A stretch of DNA of 64,000 nucleotides. Source: Morganella sibonii (lineage in GTDB: Bacteria > Pseudomonadota > Gammaproteobacteria > Enterobacterales > Enterobacteriaceae). Location of the stretch: assembly GCF_040560245.1 (NCBI RefSeq), contig NZ_JAKMWP010000011.1. One strand, given 5' to 3'. The position numbers and the translations under genes were made by a program. Within the stretch, counting starts at the first letter, position 1. The number at the start of each line of letters is the position of its first letter. Positions 1 to 7,466 of this stretch are shown here, piece by piece. Below the pieces are notes generated by a model. The model was not told the DNA's origin and searched no databases. It saw nothing but the letters and a program-made list of their open reading frames with translations.

Positions 1-656
1 GTACACTCTGTCACATCGGCGACCGGCCAGCTTTTAAACAGTGCGGTGATCACCGCAGTTTTCTCCGTACCGCCGGTTACCCAGTGCAGGGTGATTCCGG
101 CCGGTTTGTTCAGCTCCTGCTGATCCTCTGCATGATCGATACGGATAACCACATTTCCCTGCGCCTCAGCGGGCATTTTTTCCAGCAGTGCGGCAACCGC
201 AGGCAGTGCGGTTAAATCAGCCGCCATATAATAGTGTTTTGCTGCCGGTAACAGCGGATCAGGCCCGCCGGGATTGGTAATCCCGAGATAATCACCCGGT
301 TTGGCATTTCTCGCGAAATCCACTGCCGGGCCGGCATCATCGTGCATGGCGAATTCAATATCGATTTCTTTCAGTTCAGGGCGGATTGCACGCACCGTAT
401 AGGTACGGGCAACCGGACGCGGTTTGTCTTCCGGCCAGACCGGTCCTTTATCTGACAGTACCGGCAGTGCAGGCGGGTTCGGCGCATCTTTGGCAATAAA
501 CAGCTTGAGGTGACCCCCTTCACAATCCGCCGGATAGGTGTCCAGAGAATCTGCCGTAAAGGTAATGCGGCGCAGATTAGGGGTAACATCGGTAAAGGAT
601 TTCACCTGAATAAGACGCGGTGGTGCAGGGCGGTAGATATTTTTTTCCCGGCTCAT
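1..656 (-). CDS. Siderophore-interacting protein (ferric-siderophore reductase, ViuB/YqjH family), 3' end cut off
   Basis: The frame opens with ATG at 656 and runs off the left edge of the window, so the C-terminal part is missing. The visible 218 residues begin MSREKNIYRPAPPR and carry the RPVARTYTVR block typical of the FAD-binding domain of siderophore-interacting proteins, then LGITNPGGPDP and the start of the NAD(P)H-binding half. Members of this family are cytoplasmic flavoproteins that reduce ferric siderophores to release iron. A Fur-like site lies about 70-90 bases upstream, consistent with iron repression. The partner siderophore cannot be told from this fragment. Confidence 0.85.
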   Translation of the reverse strand, partial: MSREKNIYRPAPPRLIQVKSFTDVTPNLRRITFTADSLDTYPADCEGGHLKLFIAKDAPNPPALPVLSDKGPVWPEDKPRPVARTYTVRAIRPELKEIDIEFAMHDDAGPAVDFARNAKPGDYLGITNPGGPDPLLPAAKHYYMAADLTALPAVAALLEKMPAEAQGNVVIRIDHAEDQQELNKPAGITLHWVTGGTEKTAVITALFKSWPVADVTEC

Positions 657-724
657 GCGTAATTCTCCGTTTTATTGTTGTTAGTTTCGTTATATCTATT
701 TCGCGGAGTGTATCAGGAATTTGG

Positions 725-743
725 AAGAATGGTAATCATTATC
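725..743 (-). promoter_or_regulatory. Fur box upstream of the siderophore-interacting protein gene
   Basis: Read on the minus strand the site is GATAATGATTACCATTCTT, which matches the 19-bp Fur consensus (GATAATGATAATCATTATC) at 15 of 19 positions by my count. It sits between the terminator of the cytochrome bd operon and the ATG at 656, where a promoter for that gene must lie. Confidence 0.75.
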
Positions 744-753
744 AATAAAATTA

Positions 754-790
754 TTAAAAAAAGGCACACCGCATGGGGGTGCGGTGTGCC
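754..790 (-). terminator. Rho-independent terminator of the cytochrome bd operon
   Basis: A 10-bp stem (GGCACACCGC / GCGGTGTGCC at 763-772 and 781-790) is followed on the minus strand by a run of seven T. It lies just beyond the last small gene of the operon and before the Fur-controlled gene. Confidence 0.85.
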
Positions 791-856
791 GGGCAATGCA
801 GCTGAATAAACAGTGCATGAAGTACTGATGAGGTACTTACTGATGAGATATGACGA

Positions 857-1036
857 CTATTTTACTTTCATTCCCGCCGCCGTCATTAATAAGCGGAAAA
901 GTGATGAGACTGCAAACAGTGCCAGCACACTGCCTGCCCAGATAGCCAGCATCCAGGCGGTTTTTTTCCACCAGGGTGCCGGTGCGGCAGGATCAGTGGT
1001 AGCCCTGGTCATGGGTGATTTTTCCTCTGAAGACAT
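857..1036 (-). CDS. DUF2474 small membrane protein of a CIO-type cytochrome bd oxidase
   Basis: This 59-residue frame has a polar N-terminus, then PWWKKTAWMLAIWAG and one hydrophobic helix (about residues 26-55). That matches the short single-helix DUF2474 proteins encoded after cyanide-insensitive bd oxidase subunits, which are thought to play a role like CydX in stabilising the complex. It overlaps the end of the subunit II gene by 44 bases from the ATG at 1036. Starting at the internal ATG at 1012 would give 51 residues and a 20-base overlap, and is equally possible. The overlap suggests translational coupling. Confidence 0.75.
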   Translation of the reverse strand: MSSEEKSPMTRATTDPAAPAPWWKKTAWMLAIWAGSVLALFAVSSLFRLLMTAAGMKVK

Positions 1037-2000
1037 AGTAACTCCACCAGGTATATACCAGGATCACAGGTATGATGAATAAAGCACCAACAAGCATAAA
1101 GCTCAGGCTTTCACCGGGGGCGGCGGCCGTTTTGTAATCAATCACCGGCGGAATAATCATCGGCCAGATACTGATACCGAGTCCGGTGAAACCCAGGAAA
1201 ACCAGACCGAGTGCCGCAAAAAACGGCGTGTAGTGCAGATGGCGGCTGACACTGCGGAACAGCGCAACGACACAGATAAGCACCAGCAGCGGCACCGGCA
1301 GGAAGAACAGAATATTCGGGAAACTGAACCAGCGTGCCGCAATGGCGTCATGCGCCAGCGGCGTCCACAGGCTGATCACGGCCAGTACCGCCAGCATTAC
1401 CAGCGTCAGCGGCTTCAGCACCTTATACATCTGCTGCTGTAAGTGGCCTTCTGTTTTCATCACCAGCCAGCCGCAGCCGAGCAGGGCATAGGCGATCACC
1501 AGACCGAAACCGCAGAACAGCGGGAACGGCGCCAGCCAGTCAAAGGCACCGCCGGTAAAGGCGCGGTTGGCGACCGGAAAACCTTCAATCACGCTGCCAA
1601 CGACCACCCCCTGCACAAAGGTGGCGATGACTGAGCTGATCAGAAACGCACGATCCCAGAAATAACGGTGATGTTCATCCGCTTTAAAGCGGAACTCAAA
1701 AGCCACGCCACGGAAGATTAACGCCACCAGCATCAGTGTCAGCGGAATGGCGAGCGCATCCAGAATCACGGCATAGGCGAGCGGGAAAGCGCCGAACAGC
1801 GCGGCTCCCCCCAGCACCAGCCAGGTTTCGTTACCGTCCCAGACCGGTGCGACACTGTTCATCATCAGATCCCGGTCAGCATTGCTTTTCACAAAGGGAT
1901 AGAGAATGCCGATGCCGAGGTCAAAGCCGTCCATCACGATATACATCAGTGTGCTGAATATAATAATGACGAACCAAATCAGGGGTAAATCAATGCCCAT
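993..2000 (-). CDS. cydB: Cytochrome bd (CIO-type) ubiquinol oxidase subunit II
   Basis: The 335-residue membrane protein carries the hallmark subunit II blocks near the N-terminus: DGFDLGIGILYPF and the VAPVWDGNETWLVLGG region. It forms the oxidase with subunit I, oxidising quinol in the inner membrane and reducing oxygen to water. The ATG at 2000 has a strong GGAGGTGTCTC ribosome site and overlaps the end of the subunit I gene by 11 bases. Because subunit I is of the short Q-loop type, this could equally be named cioB or appB. The family call is firm, but the paralogue name is not. Confidence 0.93.
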   Translation of the reverse strand: MGIDLPLIWFVIIIFSTLMYIVMDGFDLGIGILYPFVKSNADRDLMMNSVAPVWDGNETWLVLGGAALFGAFPLAYAVILDALAIPLTLMLVALIFRGVAFEFRFKADEHHRYFWDRAFLISSVIATFVQGVVVGSVIEGFPVANRAFTGGAFDWLAPFPLFCGFGLVIAYALLGCGWLVMKTEGHLQQQMYKVLKPLTLVMLAVLAVISLWTPLAHDAIAARWFSFPNILFFLPVPLLVLICVVALFRSVSRHLHYTPFFAALGLVFLGFTGLGISIWPMIIPPVIDYKTAAAPGESLSFMLVGALFIIPVILVYTWWSYYVFRGKITHDQGYH

Positions 2001-3330
2001 GAGACACCTCCGGCGCGATACCTTTGCGGATCAGCTTCATCATATAGATATAGCCAATGCCAAACACAGAACCATAAACAGCAAAGAAGATCAGCAGACT
2101 GATGCTCATGTGCATATCACCATGTGCCGAGACAGCATCAGTCGTGCGCTGCAATCCGTAAACCACCCACGGCTGACGGCCGATTTCAGTCACAAACCAA
2201 CCCGCCAGAATGGCAATCAGCCCGGACGGCGCCATCCATAACATAAAGCGCTGGAAAGGGCGGGAATCATACAAACGCCCGCGGTAACGCAGCCACAGAC
2301 TCAGCGCGGCGGCAAGGAGCATCAGCATGCCGAGCCCGACCATCACACGGAATGACCAGAACACCGCAAACACGTTATCCGGTCTGTCTTCCGGCGGAAA
2401 TTCAGTCAGTGCAGGCACTTGTTTATCAAGACTGTGTGTCAGGATCAGACTGGCCAGCCCCGGAATCTCCACGGCATAACGGGTTTTTTCCTGTTCATTA
2501 TCCGGAATCCCGAACAGGATCAGCGGTGTGGCTTCGCCGGGTTTATTCTCCCAGTGACCTTCCATCGCTGCCACCTTAACGGGCTGATATTTCAGGGTAT
2601 TGAGCCCGTGCGCATCACCAATCAGCGCCTGGAGCGGTGCCAGTACCACAATCAGCCACAATGACATGGAAAACATTTTTTTCATGGCACCGGATTTGTT
2701 GCCGCGCAGCAGATGCCAGGCCGCAGAGGCGGCAATAAAAAAGGCGGAGGCAAGAAATGCTGCGGTTGTCATATGCAGCAGGCGGTACGGGAAGGACGGG
2801 TTGAAAATCACGGCAAACCAGTCCACCGGCACGACAACACCGTTGATCACCTCATGCCCCTGCGGGGTCTGCATCCAGCTGTTGGACGCCAGAATCCAGA
2901 AGGTGGACATCAGCGTGCCGAGTGCAACCATACAGGTCGCAAAATAGTGCAGTTTCTCACCGACACGGTTCCAGCCGAACAGCATCACGCCGAGAAAACC
3001 GGCTTCCAGGAAGAACGCGGTCAGAACTTCATAGGTGAGCAGCGGACCGGTGATTGATCCTGCAAACTCAGAAAAGAAACTCCAGTTGGTACCGAACTGA
3101 TAGGCCATCACCAGACCGGAAACCACACCCATACCGAAATTCACGGCAAAGATGGCTGACCAGAAATGAAAGAGCTTTTTGTAATCCTCATTGCGGGTTT
3201 TCAGCCACATTCCCTCAAGCACCGCCAGAAATGACGCCAGACCGATGGTGATCGCAGGGAAGATGATATGAAACGACACAGTGAAGGCGAACTGAATTCG
3301 CGCAAGCTCAAGGGCACTTAACCCAAACAT
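1990..3330 (-). CDS. cydA: Cytochrome bd (CIO-type, short Q-loop) ubiquinol oxidase subunit I
   Basis: The 446 residues begin MFGLSALELARIQFAFT, with the FHIIFPA block holding the first heme ligand His near residue 21, and later show GWFVTEIGRQPW and VYGLQRTTDAVS, the conserved subunit I signature. E. coli CydA is about 522 residues. The shorter length points to the short Q-loop, cyanide-insensitive (CIO/AppC-like) branch. It is the first gene of a three-gene operon with subunit II and a DUF2474 protein, and is transcribed away from a MocR-type regulator 134 bases off. Regulation by that neighbour is inference. Confidence 0.93.
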   Translation of the reverse strand: MFGLSALELARIQFAFTVSFHIIFPAITIGLASFLAVLEGMWLKTRNEDYKKLFHFWSAIFAVNFGMGVVSGLVMAYQFGTNWSFFSEFAGSITGPLLTYEVLTAFFLEAGFLGVMLFGWNRVGEKLHYFATCMVALGTLMSTFWILASNSWMQTPQGHEVINGVVVPVDWFAVIFNPSFPYRLLHMTTAAFLASAFFIAASAAWHLLRGNKSGAMKKMFSMSLWLIVVLAPLQALIGDAHGLNTLKYQPVKVAAMEGHWENKPGEATPLILFGIPDNEQEKTRYAVEIPGLASLILTHSLDKQVPALTEFPPEDRPDNVFAVFWSFRVMVGLGMLMLLAAALSLWLRYRGRLYDSRPFQRFMLWMAPSGLIAILAGWFVTEIGRQPWVVYGLQRTTDAVSAHGDMHMSISLLIFFAVYGSVFGIGYIYMMKLIRKGIAPEVSHGH

Positions 3331-3408
3331 AGTGACCTCTCGTTGTTATAGCTATGCAAATACTACGCAGATGAAATGTGTGGCACAGTACACCATGTGT
3401 TGCTAGAC

Positions 3409-3414
3409 TATAAT
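3409..3414 (+). promoter_or_regulatory. -10 element of the regulator gene in the divergent cyd/mocR intergenic region
   Basis: A perfect TATAAT lies 50 bases before the ATG of the MocR-type gene. I see no convincing -35 hexamer 17 bases upstream, so the promoter may depend on an activator. The 134-bp region between the two divergent genes must hold both promoters. Confidence 0.45.
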
Positions 3415-3464
3415 AGTGACAATTAATCATAATATGTATATAACAGTTATCCGGGGATTGCGTC

Positions 3465-4886
3465 ATGACACGCTATGAACAGTTAGCAGAACAGATAAAA
3501 CAACAGATAGAAGATGATATCTGGCAGGTCGGGGACAGACTTCCGTCCCTGCGTGAAAGTGCCAGACAGTCGGGGCTGAGTCTGATGACTGTCGTACAGT
3601 CGTATCAGTTACTGGAAAGTCAGGGCTGGGTGGTGGCGCGTCCGCAGTCCGGTTACTTTGTCGCCAAACGGGCACCGGCGTTTGCTCCGGCCAAAGGCGG
3701 CCTGGGTATGCATCTGAGTGAAAATGTGGAGATTAACGCATCACTGTTTGATGTGCTTCAGGCCTGCAAAGATCCTGCTATCATCCCGTTCGGCTCTGCA
3801 TTCCCTGACCCCTCGCTGCTGGTTCAGCCGAAGCTCTCCAAAGCGCTGGGTGCCGTGGCCCGCCGTATCGCCCCGCAAAGTGCGGTGGTCAATATGCCGC
3901 CGGGGAATGAAAAACTGCGGCGTAATATCTCGCGTCGCTATGCCGCGCAGGGTATCCATGTTTCACCGGATGATATTGTTATCACTGCCGGGGCAATGGA
4001 ATCTCTGTCGCTGAGTTTACAGGCGGTTACCAAACCGGGTGACTGGGTGGTAATTGAATCCCCGGCATTTTACGGAGCATTACAGGCGATTGAGCGTCTG
4101 CGCCTGAAAGCGGTAGCGATCAAAACTGACCCGCAGACCGGCATGGATCCTGATGCACTGGAAGATGTGGCTGGTCGCTATGATATCAAAGCCTGCTGGC
4201 TGATGACCCACTTCCAGAACCCGCTCGGCGGCACAATGCCGCCGGAAAATAAACGGCGGCTGGTGGAGATCCTGACACGGCATGATATTGCACTGATTGA
4301 GGATGACGTCTACAGCGAGCTCTGGTTTGGTAATGAAGCCCCGCAGCCGGCGAAAAGTCTGGATAAAGACAACAATTTCTTCCACTGTTCCTCTTTTTCC
4401 AAATGTCTGGCGCCGGGCTTCCGTGTCGGCTGGGTGGCGGCCGGAAAGCATGCGCGGAAAGTCCAGCAGTTACAGATGATGAGTACCGTATCCGCCAGTA
4501 TGCCGACACAGCAGGCCATTGCGGAATATCTCGGTCAGGGCGGTTATGACGCGCATCTGAAAAAACTGCGCCAGCAGCTGGAGCAGCGCCAGCACCGGAT
4601 GCTGTATGCCATCAGTGAATATTTCCCGGAAGATGTGAAAGTGAACTGTCCGCAGGGCGGTTATTTTCTCTGGCTGGAATTTGAACCGCCGTTTGATGCG
4701 GTCAAACTGTACCGGATGGCACTTAATGAGCAGATCAGCATAGCACCCGGCTCCATGTTTTCCACCAGCGACCAGTTTAACCACGCTTTCCGCCTGAATT
4801 GTTCATTTGAATGGAATGACCGGCTGGATAATGCAATGAAAGTGCTGGGGCAGCTGTGCCATGTACTGAAGAAAACACAGGGATAA
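3465..4886 (+). CDS. MocR-type transcriptional regulator (GntR winged helix fused to class I aminotransferase)
   Basis: The 473 residues comprise a GntR winged helix (about residues 5-65, with LPSLRESARQSGLSLMTV as the recognition region) and a fold-type I aminotransferase domain (about 105-465). The PLP lysine is expected at Lys313 in SFSK, with the Asn/Asp/Tyr contacts in HFQNPLGG and IEDDVYSELW. MocR proteins bind DNA and sense PLP or amino acid derivatives and are not usually enzymes. The divergent partner is the cytochrome bd operon, so it may control that operon or itself. I do not recognise a named orthologue. Confidence 0.85.
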   Translation: MTRYEQLAEQIKQQIEDDIWQVGDRLPSLRESARQSGLSLMTVVQSYQLLESQGWVVARPQSGYFVAKRAPAFAPAKGGLGMHLSENVEINASLFDVLQACKDPAIIPFGSAFPDPSLLVQPKLSKALGAVARRIAPQSAVVNMPPGNEKLRRNISRRYAAQGIHVSPDDIVITAGAMESLSLSLQAVTKPGDWVVIESPAFYGALQAIERLRLKAVAIKTDPQTGMDPDALEDVAGRYDIKACWLMTHFQNPLGGTMPPENKRRLVEILTRHDIALIEDDVYSELWFGNEAPQPAKSLDKDNNFFHCSSFSKCLAPGFRVGWVAAGKHARKVQQLQMMSTVSASMPTQQAIAEYLGQGGYDAHLKKLRQQLEQRQHRMLYAISEYFPEDVKVNCPQGGYFLWLEFEPPFDAVKLYRMALNEQISIAPGSMFSTSDQFNHAFRLNCSFEWNDRLDNAMKVLGQLCHVLKKTQG

Positions 4887-4925
4887 GATAAAGCGGATTA
4901 CCGCGGCACACAGAGAGACAGAGAT

Positions 4926-4955
4926 AAAAAAACGGGCACTGAAAGTGCCCGTTTT
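4926..4955. terminator. Bidirectional terminator between the convergent MocR-type and LysE genes
   Basis: The stem AACGGGCACT / AGTGCCCGTT with a GAA loop (4931-4952) is flanked by A residues on the left and T residues on the right, so it can end transcripts from both directions. Confidence 0.8.
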
Positions 4956-4973
4956 GCCGAAAACAGATGCGGA

Positions 4974-5582
4974 TTAACTAAATGCCAGACTAACTGCGGC
5001 GGTGGCCAGTAATCCTCCGGCAACACCTTCACCGAGACGGCGGCGCTTGTCGTTGTATTCCCCTTTGCTCATCTGGCCGAAAATCAGAGCCACGCCACTG
5101 TAAACTATTGCACAGCTGGCGATATAGACACCAGATAACAGCAGGGACTGCATCGCGACACTTTCACTGCCGGAAATAAAGTTCGGCAGGATAGCAAAGT
5201 AGACCAGCAAGCCTTTCGGATTCAGGAAACTGGTGAAAAAACCTTTGGTAATGACAGATTTGGCCGCCGGTTGCATCGGCGGCATTTCGCTCCTGTGCAT
5301 GGCGGACATCACCATGCGGACAGCCAGATAAGCAATATAGGCCACACCGAACCAGCGCATGCCGTTAAACAGAACCGGGGATGCCACAACAACGGCTGCC
5401 AGTCCGAATGCCGCCAGAACCGAATGCATCCCGTAGCCCAGCAGCACGCCCATATTGGCTTTCAGCGCCGCACGGGAACCGCTGGCAAGACCTTGCGACG
5501 AAACGAATAAAATATCGGGTCCGGGAGCAAATACAATGGGTAACACGGTTGCGCCAAACACCATCAATGTATTTATGACCAT
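4974..5582 (-). CDS. LysE/RhtB-family amino acid exporter
   Basis: A 202-residue inner-membrane protein of about six helices, with the family N-terminus (LPIVFAPGPDILFVSSQGLA) and NPKGLLVYFAILPNF in the middle. LysE/RhtB proteins export amino acids by proton antiport. I chose the ATG at 5582 because GGGG lies six bases upstream. The frame could extend to a TTG at 5600, but that has no ribosome site. It faces away from an Lrp/AsnC regulator, the usual arrangement for exporters induced by their substrate. The substrate cannot be read from the sequence. Confidence 0.88.
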   Translation of the reverse strand: MVINTLMVFGATVLPIVFAPGPDILFVSSQGLASGSRAALKANMGVLLGYGMHSVLAAFGLAAVVVASPVLFNGMRWFGVAYIAYLAVRMVMSAMHRSEMPPMQPAAKSVITKGFFTSFLNPKGLLVYFAILPNFISGSESVAMQSLLLSGVYIASCAIVYSGVALIFGQMSKGEYNDKRRRLGEGVAGGLLATAAVSLAFS

Positions 5583-5775
5583 ACGACACCCCAAGTTCAA
5601 AAATATATTAATAATTCACAATTTGTTGAATATTAAGAATTTAATTCAATTTTGTGACGTCCTGATTTGTTATGTGAATTATACGGAGCTTTGCAGGAAA
5701 TTAGGTTGTTAAATTGACCCGAAAAAACTATTCTTAGCAATATTATTGCGCGGAAGTCGTCAGGGGATGATTTAA

Positions 5776-6240
5776 ATGTCAATTGAACTGGATAAGATGG
5801 ATCGGCGGATACTGGATCAGCTGCAACGTAACGGCAGAATACAAAATGTGGAGCTGGCACGCGAAGTCGGGCTCTCGCCGTCACCGTGTCTGAGACGGGT
5901 GCGGCGTCTGGAGGAAACCGGCGTTATCAGGCGCTATGCGGCGATTCTGGACGGCAGCAAGATAGGTGCGGGGCTGATGCTCTATGCCCGTATCTGGTTT
6001 AAGGGACAGGATGCTCAGACGATCAATGATTTTGTCGCCGCCATTAATGAAATGCCGGAGATTGTCGAGTGTCATCTGATGGCCGGTGAATGTGACGCCA
6101 TGATCCGCATTGTGACCAAAGACTTGACCTCTTACCGGCGCTTTCATGCTGATCACCTGACACAAATACCCAGTATTCAAAGTGTTAAGACAGAAGTGCC
6201 GATGGAAACCCTGAAGGTGACACACGCGTTACCCCTGTAA
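5776..6240 (+). CDS. Lrp/AsnC-family transcriptional regulator
   Basis: The 154 residues match the family length. An N-terminal helix-turn-helix (about residues 15-50, with VELAREVGLSPSPCLRRVRR) is followed by an RAM ligand-binding domain containing VECHLMAGECDAMIRIVTKD. Such proteins form octamers that respond to amino acids. The start ATG at 5776 lies 193 bases from the divergent LysE-type exporter gene, which is the likely target (inference). A weak stem-loop follows about 55 bases after the stop. Confidence 0.88.
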   Translation: MSIELDKMDRRILDQLQRNGRIQNVELAREVGLSPSPCLRRVRRLEETGVIRRYAAILDGSKIGAGLMLYARIWFKGQDAQTINDFVAAINEMPEIVECHLMAGECDAMIRIVTKDLTSYRRFHADHLTQIPSIQSVKTEVPMETLKVTHALPL

Positions 6241-6293
6241 AATGTGAGGGTTATCACGAAACGCAACAGAATTGTGCACTCAGGCAGGTTATA

Positions 6294-6318
6294 AGCAACA
6301 GGATTGCGTTGCTGTTTT
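6294..6318 (+). terminator. Weak possible terminator after the Lrp-type gene
   Basis: AGCAAC and GTTGCT form a 6-bp stem with an 8-base loop, followed by GTTTT. The stem is short, so this is tentative. The rest of 6241-6491 holds the control region of the next gene and no reading frame I can support. Confidence 0.35.
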
Positions 6319-6443
6319 GTGATGATGATCTTATTGCCGGTATACAACAGACATTATTCCTGATAGTCAAATTAACTGTGTTTATAAATAAATGAAGGAT
6401 AATAGACTAATGGTCTGAGATGGCCGGGGTAGAAATTAAATGT

Positions 6444-6462
6444 GATAATGGTTACTATTCGC
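6444..6462 (+). promoter_or_regulatory. Fur-like box upstream of the AraC-type regulator
   Basis: GATAATGGTTACTATTCGC matches the 19-bp Fur consensus at 13 of 19 positions by my count and lies 30 bases before the ATG at 6492. Iron control of this regulator fits the siderophore genes that follow. Confidence 0.6.
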
Positions 6463-6491
6463 TTTTATTCAGGTGCAAAAGGTGAAATATC

Positions 6492-7337
6492 ATGCACGGT
6501 GGTAAAATGAATACATTGCTGCCCGGCGCGGATTCCTTTTTTTATTGCGGAAAAATGACACCGGATGCCGGACAATGGGTCAGCGAGCCATTATGGAAAG
6601 GGCTGAAACTGGTTCTGATGATGAATGGTGAACTGGAATGCCAGCCGGATAATAAAAACAGTATTTCACTTTCCGGGGCTTCCTTATGTGTTATTACCAA
6701 TAACCATGATGAACAGGAAAGCCGTCAGCGCTTTTTACAGCAGGAAGACATCCGCTTTGTTTCAGTCTGTTTATCAGACAGCCTGATGGATGCATTTAAA
6801 ATCGCACCACCACCTTTATTAACTGCGGCGGTATCGGCCGGACCACAATTACTGTCCGGAAAAGCGGGAAATGTCTTAACTGCACTGGGAAATCAGATTC
6901 TGAATAATCCGCTTGGCGGCGCGCCGGGTGAGATGTATCTGACAGGCAAAATTCTTGAATTATGCGCAATATCATTTGAGTACATTCAGCAAAATACCCG
7001 CACGACCCATCATCCTAAACTGACGGCAAATGATATACGGCGTTTGTATGATATCAGAGACTGTATTTTAGCCGATTTGGCCAATCCGCCGGGGGTATAT
7101 CAGCTCAGCCGCCAATCCGGTCTGAATATGCGTAAACTCAGTTTTGGTTTTAAGCAGCTGTTCGGTTTGTCTGTCGCGTCATTTATTCAGGAAGAGCGCT
7201 TACAATCAGCGCATCGCCTGCTGTGTGCCGGTGACAGACGGGTGTCTGCTGTTGCCTGGCAGGTTGGTTATTCACCGGCTGCATTTTCAACGGCTTTCCG
7301 CAGACGGTTTGGTTTTTCACCTAAAGATTTATGTTAA
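6492..7337 (+). CDS. AraC-family transcriptional regulator of the siderophore uptake cluster
   Basis: The 281-residue protein has an unassigned N-terminal sensing half and a C-terminal AraC DNA-binding domain (about residues 185-281), visible as VYQLSRQSGLNMRKLSFGFK, the hinge helix and VAWQVGYSPAAFSTAFRRRFG. Regulators of this size next to TonB-receptor genes (PchR, YbtA, AlcR types) usually activate the receptor when the ferric siderophore is bound. The start may be the ATG at 6492 or the one at 6507; both have GGTG-type sites. A Fur-like box precedes it, and the receptor gene follows on the same strand after 129 bases. Confidence 0.85.
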   Translation: MHGGKMNTLLPGADSFFYCGKMTPDAGQWVSEPLWKGLKLVLMMNGELECQPDNKNSISLSGASLCVITNNHDEQESRQRFLQQEDIRFVSVCLSDSLMDAFKIAPPPLLTAAVSAGPQLLSGKAGNVLTALGNQILNNPLGGAPGEMYLTGKILELCAISFEYIQQNTRTTHHPKLTANDIRRLYDIRDCILADLANPPGVYQLSRQSGLNMRKLSFGFKQLFGLSVASFIQEERLQSAHRLLCAGDRRVSAVAWQVGYSPAAFSTAFRRRFGFSPKDLC

Positions 7338-7416
7338 TATAATCAAACAGATAGTAGTTGTGATAAACAAATAGTCATAACAGCGAAAGTCTCCCGCAGA
7401 AGATAAAACGGTAAAT

Positions 7417-7435
7417 GAGATGCATTATCATTACT
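7417..7435 (+). promoter_or_regulatory. Fur-like box upstream of the TonB-dependent receptor
   Basis: GAGATGCATTATCATTACT matches the Fur consensus at 12 of 19 positions, mostly in the right half, and lies 31 bases before the receptor start. This is a moderate match, supported by the type of gene it precedes. Confidence 0.5.
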
Positions 7436-7466
7436 GTATTCATTCTCTCTGCGGGTTCGTATTTCA

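Noticed and set aside
1050..1059. GGTATATACC copy like the glycosidase palindromes
   Set aside because: Lies inside cydB coding sequence as a single copy; a chance match.
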